DNA of 64,000 bases, from positions 1,550,001 through 1,614,000 of the forward strand of contig CP114121.1 of assembly GCA_029959195.1 (NCBI GenBank), written 5' to 3'. The position numbers and the translations under genes were made by a program. Shown here piece after piece: positions 1 to 9,501 of the stretch (position 1 is its first letter; each line of letters starts with the position of its first letter). This stretch comes from Dictyophora rubrovolvata. Taxonomy: Eukaryota; Basidiomycota; Agaricomycetes; Phallales; Phallaceae. Below the pieces are notes generated by a model. The model saw only the letters and a program-made list of their open reading frames with translations, was not told the DNA's origin and ran no database searches.

Positions 1-3000
1 AGGTATGTGAATAACCTCGTCCAGACCACGGTTCAGCTTAATCTTTGTTGTTAAACGTCCCACAGTCTGATAATCGTGCGTGGAGGCAGTGAAGTCGTTC
101 AGAAAGTGTTGTCGCAATAGACGAAGATCCCGTCCTACGACAACAGGAATCTCTACATCGATTTCTTCATCATCCTCTACCTCGCTCAGCCAAAGGACAG
201 CCATAGCATCGGGTTTGTGGTCCCAAACAGAAGACTTCCCGAATTCGAAATTCAATGAGGATGAATACCTATTATATACCGGTAGACGCAGCGCATCGAT
301 GTTCCAGGTAATACCGTTGTCATTTGTTTCTGCTATCAAGACAGGTATGCTCTCTTTGCTATCGGGAGTGAAAGCTATGAGCTTGGTTGGATGAGCTCGG
401 AAATTGCTATCCGAATTGATATGTAATGTGATCGGAGACAAAATCTATTATTTTATTTAGTTGACTCATTCAACTCAAAGAATTTCGTTTACCTCAATGG
501 TAGCCGTCTCCCAACCAAGTGCATGTTTCGGTAACTTCAAGTCGATACTTTTGAAAAGTAGAGTCACATTCATCCGCCTACTCCCCCTTTAGAAACTATG
601 ATCGACAAAATTCTACTTATAACGCACCCGTAACCAATTCCCTCCGTGATAGAAAACATCCGGGTTACTTCAGAAGCATCCTGGAATAACTTCCTCAAGT
701 CCAGATTAACAATTCCAAGGATAGGATCTTTCTCTCTAAGACGAGCATCTCGAACAGCAAGTCGGACAAGCGTATTACGCCAATCACGGATGAATCGCTC
801 CGTACCGGCCTGGAAGCCATTAACAAATATCTGTAGGCGTGGGAGGAATAAAACCTTACCTCAAAGAATGGCATAGAAGTATATTGTTTAACTCGTCTGC
901 AAGTAAAAACTTGATACCCTTTTCACATAGGGAATGATGATTACTCACGTCTTATAGACTAAATCATCGTTTATGATAATTTCGCAATAAGCACTGGGAA
1001 GATTCGAAGCCTGTTCTGCTGATGTATCTGTGTCTTGTCCAGCTTGACCTTCACGATTTTTACCACTAGTTCCTTTCAGATTCTGACATTCGAGGTTGCT
1101 TATCTGTCATAGTTCAGCATGACCGACTTTAAGACATTAGGGTTGATTTCACATGATGGATGACAATGCTGAGGATGCCGGAAGGATAGGCGGGATCAGG
1201 AGGCGTCCTCTGCACATCTGGAGATGAAGCGGTCTTCGCAGCTGGGTACATTCTAAATGCATCGCAGATAGGAGCTACTTGCTTAGACTCACCTGAATTC
1301 TGGTCTTCGGACGTTTTCCCTTGTCCTGATTGTGCTTGACACGATACATATCAATACATGAGCTATTCGCATACACGGAGTATTTGCTTACGTGTAGATC
1401 TCGAAGATGACGGTGAAGGAGGCGGCGTTGTGGCCGGTCGCTCCAGGTGCTTCTTCAGAGGTACTTTGGTAAAATAACCTATTGACCAACTATAGTATAA
1501 CAGGGTAAATTATTAGCTTAATTGAGTGGGAGCGAACCTACGATAGAGAGCCGGGCATCGAATCCGCATCTTCAAATCCTATTAAATGGTCCGTTCGATA
1601 AAACGTTTTGTTAGGGACCTGTATCAGATCTTTAACAGGGATTTCAATTCTTCCTATGAGATCGCTATGTAACAATAAGTAACGTGGTGATGGAATTATA
1701 ACCAAACTGAACTCAGCAGAACGTTTGTCGGAGTCCCACAACATTACGGCTAGTTCCTCGTCACTCTTCACCTCGTCAGGAGTAACGAGAAGAGCTGTTG
1801 TTTCTTCGAAGCATGGGTTAAGATCACCCAAAATAATCCTGGTAGAATACAGAGGCTTGCCAAACTAGATAAAACAAATTATTTTTTGTTCGGTGAAGGA
1901 GAGATGTGGGCTTTACCTTGGCGTAAGCAAGGACTATATAAGGATCAGACTTGCCATTGCTATCTCGGGGAGAAAGATCCTTGGCGTGATGAATTGTAAT
2001 GATAAAAGCACCCAAAGCACGAGTATCTATTGGGGGCGTCAGTGTCCGACTCCGCGCCGTATGATACCCGACTAACCTCCTAACGCTGCACCGGACAGCA
2101 GCTCTTGAACATTGATTGTCATACTCTTTGGTGCGAGATACTCCGCCATACTAGCTGCTATTGCATTTTGGGCAAATCGTGAAATTAAAGGGAGGTCTAA
2201 TACGTTTGGAAGAGCACGAGACATAGGTATGGCGGATGCTTCGATAGCCGGGAGGCCCATGAAAGTCAGAGTAACCTGCTGATGTCAGTACATGTTGACT
2301 GCTTTAGATATACATAATAACTGACGTTTCGGATAAAAGGGGGGTCGGAAATAAATTGAATTCGCAGTCTGACGGTTCCAGTTAAACCTTCCAATTGAAT
2401 CCATACAGGAATCGGGATATGAAGCCAGTCGTATACGCCTAAAAAGAATTCAATGAACAAGCTAAGGGACGTGTAAGTGACACTCAGATGGGCTACTGAA
2501 GAGCATACTGAATATTTTTAGCTCTTGCTTGTTCTCCTTGGCCTGGCACTGCTTGGTATGCAAACGCGACCTCGAGATTCTAAAAATGCATGGGTAACAC
2601 TCAATATAATAGCCCAGAAATACGTACCACATAATCTCCGCTTTGTTCCTCATCTCGATCGTCAGATAGAGCATTCTGAGCCTGCTTTTGAAGTATGTCA
2701 GTTCCTTGGTCGATCCAATCATCACGGGGGTATCTGAATTTCATTTAATATTTCTAGTACGAAATGAACTGTCCGACTTACTCTTCGTCGGTCGTTTTAT
2801 CTGAAAGGGCGCGGACAGAAAGTATTCGAATCGGATTAGCACCCTGACCCATATCTGATACTCTCACAGCATCCACAAACGCCGGAAGCGATTGCTTGTT
2901 ACGATGAGAACATTTACTTTGATATGAAACCGTTTAAATACCTGCATGACATCTGATATCCAAGGTTAATTCCAGGCTATTTGATCAACCTCATTGAATT

Positions 3001-3802
3001 TGCCACACCTTCTATCATATCCCCGATGTAGACGAATAAATCCGGATTTATTAAGCTCCATAAAGTTCGAAGAAACATATTCATCCACTCCACGGATTCT
3101 GGAATAGGCGGTGTAAACTTAAGGCCTCGCTCCTCATGCATATCCATTCGTAGATGGTCTATCTCTTTTTCAAATTTTCGTTTCACAAAATTTACGGCGG
3201 TTACAGAGACAGAGGCGGTGACCCCGATAACTATCGTTCGAGATATCCATATGAGCCATGGCCAACTAAACGGAGGCCACCAACGGCCCGAAGGGAATGC
3301 CAGAAAGAACCAAATCATGACAAAACCGAATGTCAAACCCAGCTGAAGTTGGTCAAACAAACGCACGAATGGAGTTAACGAAACAGGTCGCGGTGGTAAG
3401 TAAGGATGGCGAGTCAAGTTTCCAGGACGAAATGCAGATAATCCGGGGCCATTGTCTTCACGCAGTTCTAAAAATACTGTTACAAGGACTATAATTGCAG
3501 CATCGAAGTTTTCTCTCACTAGTGAAATCGGCGTCTCGAGTAGTTACCGTAGCTCCAGTAGTCGGATCTTTGACTACATGTTCCACCCTTTGACGGTTGA
3601 CCTTGTTTGAAGGTTTTTCTTTTGGTCCTGCCATTTTATCTATCATCTCTTTCTTCTCTCCGCTTGGTTGGTTGCCTTTCCTCGAGCTTGGCTCTGAAGG
3701 ACCCTCAACTTCGGAGCTTTTTGAAAGTTCTTCTCTTTCAGCCATCTGATGAAGGTATCTTTGGGTGGTAGGAACTGGTTTGTGTTCGCTGTAGGGCTCC
3801 AT
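1..3802 (-). CDS. mug190: Mug190-like SMP/C2-domain membrane-contact protein (3' end outside window)
   Basis: The start codon is at 3802-3800. A ~95-residue Lys/Glu/Ser-rich N-terminus is followed by two hydrophobic segments (around 3440-3490 and 3215-3320), including FVMIWFFLAFPSG and a Trp/Pro-rich stretch. A basic helix and the SVEWMN...NPDLFVYIGDMIE block then open the SMP lipid-binding domain. Downstream exons carry C2 features, such as AKDLSPRDSNGKSDPY near 1950, and another C2-like block still in frame at base 1. This order (TM hairpin, SMP, C2 repeats) matches S. pombe Mug190 and tricalbin/extended-synaptotagmin proteins, which tether ER to plasma membrane and transfer lipid. At least eight introns are implied by frame changes, and exon edges were not all resolved. 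The assignment to Mug190 rather than tricalbin rests on the N-terminal and SMP wording and is an inference. Confidence 0.72.
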
Positions 3803-4487
3803 GATGTTCTATCCCCAATAAAAGCATTCTGTGGAGGCGATGATTGTGATATATGTATTACTTGAGAAATATGGTGCTTACATCGTCACAAGCTCAGCGA
3901 TGACATCATAGGTCGACCGCCGACGATTCTGAAGCCCGCACAACGAGCTTGGTCAGCGGCAGCCAGACGCGGCATCGGGGTTTGAATTTCTACGCTGCCG
4001 GAAACGGCCAACACAGCGCCTACGTCGCTTCGGATTATTTTTTGATCGATTATCACCCTCTAATGAAGAAAATAAAGGAAATTCGGCGTGATCTGATGGT
4101 TTGGTGGTATATGTGTGATCTGACTGATCTGATTGACTATAGTGTCCAGTGTTCAACCCCTGATGTGAGTGTATTTTTTCCACCCCATGTCACAAAATCC
4201 AACAGTGCCGGATTGTAACAGTTTTATAATAGACCTATAGGGTCTATTAAATCCTTAAGTCCCACAGATGCACAGAATTCCTGTCTATTGCCAAATATAG
4301 CTAATAGTGAATAACATGCAGTATAGTGGTGTTACATACAGTGGTGTTACATACAGCGGCCCGATGTCGCGCACCAAAATCTTCCTAATAAGGAAACGTT
4401 CCGATTTTTGGTTCAAAGCGGAGTTTCAAACTACCAAAAACTTAACCGATACACCACAGCCTCTCAAAATCAAAACCCTTATGAAAA
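3803..4487. other. Intergenic region with short repeats
   Basis: No gene is supported here. The stretch serves as upstream DNA for the divergent Mug190-like gene and the unknown gene at 4488. It contains a 21-base word (3898-3918, core ATGACATCATAGGTCGACC) that recurs exactly at 9410-9430. At about 4325-4354 there is a small tandem duplication of AGTGGTGTTACATAC. The short open frames have no recognisable features. Confidence 0.5.
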
Positions 4488-5120
4488 ATGGCTGCATTTT
4501 CATTTCACTATACATCATCAATCTCTTTGCCCATTCCAGCATCTCCCACCGAGTCATTACCCCCCTCCGACGATGAATCTATATCACCTTTTTGTTTTTC
4601 GCCTTCCAGTCCAAGGACATACAATTTGGATCTGCATACGACTCTTTATATCTATAGTTCCCAATATGTGAGTCTCAACATCGACAAAGAAACGTACCTC
4701 CCGAAGTTCCCTCCACCTCTTATTATTCGTCAATGCAGAAGTTCGGATTTGGTTCACCCTGGTCTCATGTTTGGAGAAAAGATTTATATCGAGGAACGAT
4801 TAGACTGGTTTACAATTATCAACGTTTATTCTACACCCGAATCAGCCGTTAAAGACTCATATCGGATTTGGTTAGTGACACAAGAAGGGTTCGAATTTAC
4901 ATTCCTGGTTCTAGATGTGCCAAGTCGTTGGGTTGTCATGAAAAACATAAAAACGCAAAAACATAGCCCATATAGACCAGCCAATCTTGTTCCTGTAGAT
5001 CCTCAAATGTCTCGTTTTTCACCCCATTCACCAGAACCAATATCTCTCCCCTCTTCTCCATCCAAACGATCCTTCCGAAAGATCCGATGTGTTTGCTCAA
5101 ACCTTCTTGGACGAAATTAG
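4488..5120 (+). CDS. Unknown protein, tandem copy A
   Basis: A 210-residue single-exon frame; I do not recognise the family. The N-terminus is Ser/Pro-rich (about residues 1-45). The middle (about 46-155) looks like a compact beta-rich fold with many aromatic residues, and the C-terminus is Ser/Pro-rich and basic, ending in RKIRCVCSNLLGRN. The ATG at 4488 sits in an AAAAATGG context; an earlier ATG at 4481 is out of frame. No signal peptide or clear membrane segment is visible. The block IDKETYLPKFPPPL...SSDLVHP and the later IWLVTQEGFEFTFLVLDVP can be aligned with IDVDPSTMLPITPQPL...DDLEIGYP and RLVFRHQFRSYTQFLFIDAP in the next gene. This suggests an old local duplication. It is probably a lineage-specific gene; expression is not shown by sequence. 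Confidence 0.55.
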   Translation: MAAFSFHYTSSISLPIPASPTESLPPSDDESISPFCFSPSSPRTYNLDLHTTLYIYSSQYVSLNIDKETYLPKFPPPLIIRQCRSSDLVHPGLMFGEKIYIEERLDWFTIINVYSTPESAVKDSYRIWLVTQEGFEFTFLVLDVPSRWVVMKNIKTQKHSPYRPANLVPVDPQMSRFSPHSPEPISLPSSPSKRSFRKIRCVCSNLLGRN

Positions 5121-5225
5121 GACAAAAGGCTTGATTAGGATAAGCAATTAGATTTGTATTTCATCTCCTTCTTTCTTTTTGGACATTTCATTAGTGCTTA
5201 AAAATTTTGGTTAACTCATATCATC

Positions 5226-5804
5226 ATGTCGGACAATAACGATACTCCTACTTCCCCTATTCCCCTTTTTCAACTCCCTTTCTTCCCTTTTGAATATCGT
5301 TCTTCTCTCAGATTTGGACCCAACCCTAATTTCCTCTCACGACTTCGCGTTTACAATACTCTTGTTTCTGAAATTGATGTCGACCCCTCCACAATGCTTC
5401 CAATTACTCCACAGCCACTAATGGAGATTACTATTCCTTATGACGATCTGGAGATAGGATATCCACGAGCTTTAACCCTGTATGAACGAACCAACGTCAA
5501 TGTCATGGACGAATCGTATGAGTTTGTCGAGTTCCTTTCAACAAATCGTCAAGAAGAATCAATCTGGAGACTGGTCTTTCGTCATCAATTTCGAAGTTAT
5601 ACTCAATTCTTATTCATAGACGCACCCCTATCTGCCATCCCATCCCCTCCCGACTACTCTGTTGGAAATCAAACCCTCCCTTCCTATTCCGATCTCCAAT
5701 CCAATCTCGTTCAAGATCTGGTATTGTTAAGCGTTGCCATAGCCATTATTATTGCGCCACAGCCACGAAGAAGAAGATCTCGTCAACAAGAACCAGATCA
5801 GTAA
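5226..5804 (+). CDS. Unknown protein, tandem copy B with C-terminal hydrophobic helix
   Basis: A 192-residue single-exon frame starting 105 bp after the stop of the preceding gene, on the same strand. The family is not recognised. The N-terminus is Pro/Phe-rich (FQLPFFPFEYRSSLRFGP), followed by a domain of about 100 residues that resembles the preceding protein in spacing and in several short blocks. Unlike copy A, it ends with a hydrophobic stretch (LVLLSVAIAIIIAPQ) followed by a basic tail RRRRSRQQ. This could be a tail anchor. The ATG context is ATCATCATGTC. The two neighbours are best explained as diverged tandem duplicates. Function is unknown. Confidence 0.55.
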   Translation: MSDNNDTPTSPIPLFQLPFFPFEYRSSLRFGPNPNFLSRLRVYNTLVSEIDVDPSTMLPITPQPLMEITIPYDDLEIGYPRALTLYERTNVNVMDESYEFVEFLSTNRQEESIWRLVFRHQFRSYTQFLFIDAPLSAIPSPPDYSVGNQTLPSYSDLQSNLVQDLVLLSVAIAIIIAPQPRRRRSRQQEPDQ

Positions 5805-6832
5805 GAAGTTTGGGATGGTAAGATTATAGTTTTGGGTAAGAGGTAGCGCGAGAAGTGCCAGATGGTGATTTTGGTAAAGCTATGCTGGGAATCTGGTTTC
5901 ATCGTCTTCTTTTGATCTCTTTTTGTTTCTCTTTTGTTTCTCTTTTTGTTTCAACATATTTCTCCTATTCCCCCTAACCACATATGTGATTCCCCTTTTT
6001 TTTTTTTTTTTTTTAATTGTATCCTCCATCGTTTTCTCCTTTTTCTTTTGTTTCTTTGTTCTCTTTTTGTTTCCTTTTGTTATCATGATGAATGATGAGT
6101 GATCATTCCGCTTTCCTTTATGTTTCCAAATAGTATAAATACTGCATGTAAATACATGTAACAGCAGCAATCTACCGGAATGGTTGTCTCAAGTTTAGTT
6201 CAGTTTAAGTCAAGTTCAAGTCAAGTTTCGTCTCTAGTCTATTTCTACGCTCACGTCTATTTCTTTGGATTACTCTGAGTGAGGCCTCAGAGTATAAACT
6301 CAACGATTCGTATTGTCGTTGAAGCCTTACTAACTTTAAAACAGATTATCATCGCTGTATTATCAACGGCGTATTGACTCACCATTTTATTGCAACTCAC
6401 ATTTATTGTCCCCCTCACACACACACGATCTTAGGATCATCATTTTTTTTGTTGTTATTGGTTTTATATCAACGCACACACACTCGCTAAATATCATATT
6501 ATTCCCCCACCCTCCTCCTTACGAAATCAGCACCAGGACCCGCTCCACGGAGACTAGACAGCCTCAAACAAAATCTTCGTAGTTTTTCCGATTGTATATA
6601 TAGCTATGACATTTAGCTATTATATTCGGATCGTTACACCGAGGTTATTCCAGATAGTTCTGAAGAAGTCCGGGCCGCTGGGGATGACGGGAGACGGAGT
6701 ACTGAAGTATGGGGTAAGAGACTTGGCTTCAACTTATATGTTGCACCCACTCGCCCAGCTTACAATATCCCTCAATTTCGGAATATGAGGAAGTACGCAA
6801 GTACATACAAGTCCACGTTGTCGAAGATGACG
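5805..6832. other. Gene-free AT-rich stretch with pyrimidine low-complexity tract
   Basis: No coding gene is supported. From about 5905 to 6085 the plus strand is built from repeated CTTTTTGTTTC-like words and a T run near 5994-6014. From 6180 to 6225 there is a run of AAGTTCAAGTCAAGTTT-type words, and around 6415-6485 there are CA repeats. Antisense open frames here are Lys-rich translations of the pyrimidine tract and are not credible proteins. Confidence 0.6.
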
Positions 6833-6837
6833 TGAAC

Positions 6838-7235
6838 GACAAGTACGAGTTGACTTGAACATTAAGTCCGAGCCAACTATGCAATACAGATTAAGAGTAC
6901 AAGATGGATTAGAGATGAGAGAATAACTGATTATATTCAGACTGAGGAACCCCAGTTTACAGCTGGGGGTTTAAATACAGGAAGGAGTGGAACTACAGGA
7001 ATGGGGATAATGACAGATAAGGAAAGGTAGGGTAGACTAGTATGAGCCGGAGGTGATGCCAATATAATCTGGGTACCTTATTACTAAGTGACCTGGATAC
7101 ATATCTCCATAAGGAAAATGTTTGATACGGAATACAGATTAAATACAGGCCTCGGAGTTCAAGGGGTAAACGGGATACAGAGTACGGAGTTCGGGGTAGT
7201 CCGGGTTTGGACTGTGGGGCACACGGGGCATGACA
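6838..7235. repeat. LTR-like direct repeat, copy 1
   Basis: About 400 bp that recurs in the same orientation at 8689-9085. Shared landmarks are AGTCCGAGCCAACTATGCAA near the left end, GATGAGAGAATAACTGATTA in the middle, then TTTAAATACAGGAAGGAG, and a right end GGGGC...TGACA. The pair looks like long terminal repeats, probably of a retroelement whose internal genes are gone. Immediately right of this copy (7236 on) lies a hairpin-capable segment, CTGGGACTGGTGCGTATCC followed by GTGCCCAGTCC. The outermost left bases are uncertain because alignment fades there. Confidence 0.65.
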
Positions 7236-8191
7236 TCTGGGACTGGTGCGTATCCGTGCCCAGTCCATGAACCGAAGGTGTAAGGGATTTGTTTTAGATT
7301 TAGAATAGACTTAGCTCCTAATAAAATATAAAGGAGTTTTGTTTAGGGATTGTTCAGCAACTAAAAGTCCTGTTATTGAAGGTGAGACGCTTGAAGGAAT
7401 ATTTGAACTTAAGAATTAAGTTCAAATTAGTAGAGATAGATAGGGACTTATTACTAAGTCCTTGAGAATAGAAAAAGATAAGAGGAAAAAAGACCAATTT
7501 GATTGGTAAGCACTTTAGTGCACAACAGTAGTTACAAGATAGATTATTTACAAGAGAAATGAGCCCCTATTTATACACCTTGAGCAAGTACAAATAGCTC
7601 CAAACATTAGTAAGAGAAAGATCATGTGAAAGATAAGAAATTACTTAAAAAGGAAGTGAATGAATAATAGTGGATCAGGGAAAATTATAGTGAGACAGGG
7701 AAGTGGAGAGAGATGATAAGAAAATAAAAGGGTTCCTGGAACTAAGTCATCTGACTGTTCCTGAAAGATAAGATACATTACAAATAAAGGATTATTAAAG
7801 CAAGCAGGAACTAAAAAAGAATAAAGGAAATACTTGTTTTTGGGTAGATAAGGGAGGAAATCATGAAATACATGACAATATTGAGGTATCGAACTAGGTT
7901 TGATATTAAGTCTAAAGAGAAGTCTAGCTATGATGTATAGAAAGCTTTATATACAAGTACGCTAGAGGTTTGAATCTCAGTTCAAAATAGATAACGAACT
8001 TGAGATTGTATACATGTCATAGCAATTCGTGAGTATCATAAGTATATGTAGGATCAGTTTGCCATGTGGCAAACATGAGGCAACAAGAACAAAGAGAAAA
8101 CATATACAAGGACCTACGACTGTCATAGATGATCTCATGCACAGTTTGGAACTAGAATATAGACCAAAGGTCTATCCGTGGCTTACTGTAA
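7236..8191. other. Non-coding AT-rich interval between the direct repeats
   Basis: No open frame here has recognisable protein features; no reverse transcriptase, protease or integrase motif was seen. The first ~45 bases (TCTGGGACTGG...CCCAGTCCATGAACCGAAGG) recur with a few changes inside the MITE at 8479-8521. The rest is AT-rich with many stops on both strands. Short palindromes are present, such as TTGAACTTAAGAATTAAGTTCAA near 7406. Confidence 0.5.
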
Positions 8192-8690
8192 GTGTCAGGG
8201 CTACTCACTCAGACTAGAGAGAGGGGATCCTAAGCAAAATATATTCTAGGAATAATACTAACTCACCTAGAGGGAGGGGATCCTGTCAGGGTATGCTAGC
8301 GTCATCCCCTTATTTTTCTACATTTATCTTCGGTTCTGGTCTATTTTATTTATTTCCATATTTCTCGTATTCTATCCCATCTCTTGCATTTCCCTCTCCT
8401 TCCATATTCCCATTTTTCCTCCAACGGGTGCTGAGCGCCCGTTCTCATCAGAGCCATGGCCTAGGCCCCGGCTAAAAGTCTGGGACCGGCATGTATCCGC
8501 ACCCAGTCCATGAACCGAAGGCTGTGTGTGGCCTTCGCTATTTTTCATAGTATATAGTTAGTAGCCCTAGAGGAGGGATCCCTAAGTTTGTTCTCTTAGG
8601 ATCCCCTCCCTCTAGGTGAGTTAGTATTATTCCTAGAATATATTTTGCTTAGGATCCCCTCCCTCTAGTCTGAGAGGGTAACCCTGACAC
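8192..8690. mobile_element. MITE-like element with 93-bp terminal inverted repeats
   Basis: The left arm 8192-8284 and the reverse complement of the right arm 8598-8690 match over 93 bases with about four differences, starting GTGTCAGGG and ending CCCTGACAC. The word CTAGAGGGAGGGGATCC and its complement occur repeatedly near both ends (around 8213, 8268, 8567, 8603 and 8655), as expected for transposase-binding sites. The 499-bp element has no coding capacity, so it would be non-autonomous. A 2-bp AA on each side could be a target duplication, which is weak evidence. The right end abuts LTR-like copy 2. The superfamily cannot be assigned from these ends alone. Confidence 0.75.
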
Positions 8691-9085
8691 AAGTATGAGT
8701 TGACTCAAATGTTAAGTCCGAGCCAACTATGCAATACGGATTAAGAGTACAAGACGGAATAGAGATGAGAGAATAACTGATTATATTCAGACTGAGGATC
8801 CACAGCTGGGGAGCTGGGGTTTAAATACAGGAAGGAGCGGAATTACGGAAATGGGGATAACAACAAATAAGGAAAGGTGGAAACTGACTAGTGCAAGCCA
8901 AGACGATGATAATATAATCTAGGTACCTTGTTACTAAGTGCACGGGACAGAATTCCCCATAAGGAAATTCTGTGATACGGGGTACGGACAAGAACATGGA
9001 GGGCAGAGTTGGGGGAATGGGACGGAATAGAATACGGAGTTCGGATATGTCCGGATTTGGACTATGGGGCACGCAGGGCGTGACA
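8689..9085. repeat. LTR-like direct repeat, copy 2
   Basis: Second copy of the ~400-bp repeat at 6838-7235, in the same orientation, with substitutions and a few small gaps. It ends TGACA at 9081-9085. Its left end coincides with the terminus of the MITE. The flanks of the two copies do not show an obvious 5-bp target duplication, so the pair may have been rearranged after insertion. Confidence 0.65.
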
Positions 9086-9501
9086 GATTTCATGATCTCG
9101 AACAATTTTGGATCTTGACAGGTGACAGGGATGTGGATCTGAAATCCCAAAGGCATAAGTATTTCTCAGCTGAATGTTTATCACTTGCTCTCTGTTGGAA
9201 TCTGAAACATGTATGTTTTGATTTTATAACCTATGCAGTTTATTGATGTTGAATACTCTGAATTTTTGAGAGTTTGAAATTAGTTCACAAAATTTTTCAC
9301 ACATAATTTCTTTCATATGTAGATTTAATCTCTTTATACTCAAATACAATATGCTCGGATTAAGCCTTGAACACGGGCACGGCTTGCCGCGCATATTCTC
9401 TGCTAGTCACGATGACATCATAGGTCGACCAGTCACACGCATCAGACACACAATGCATGGAAATGTTCACGTTCAAATATTACAAGTTAATAAAAATATT
9501 A
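9086..9501. other. Intergenic region downstream of the R1 zinc-finger gene
   Basis: No gene seen. It is AT-rich and carries the second exact copy of the 21-base word (9410-9430) also found at 3898-3918. It probably includes the 3' untranslated region of the minus-strand gene ending at 9502. Confidence 0.5.

Noticed and set aside
4325-4354. Two-copy tandem of AGTGGTGTTACATAC
   Set aside because: Too short and only two units; not enough to call a regulatory or mobile repeat.
5880-6170. Lys-rich 96-codon minus-strand frame
   Set aside because: It is a translation of the pyrimidine low-complexity tract; no domain and no coding signature.
6606-7270. Short frames inside and around the LTR-like repeat
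   Set aside because: Too short, not conserved between the two repeat copies, and no retroelement motif.
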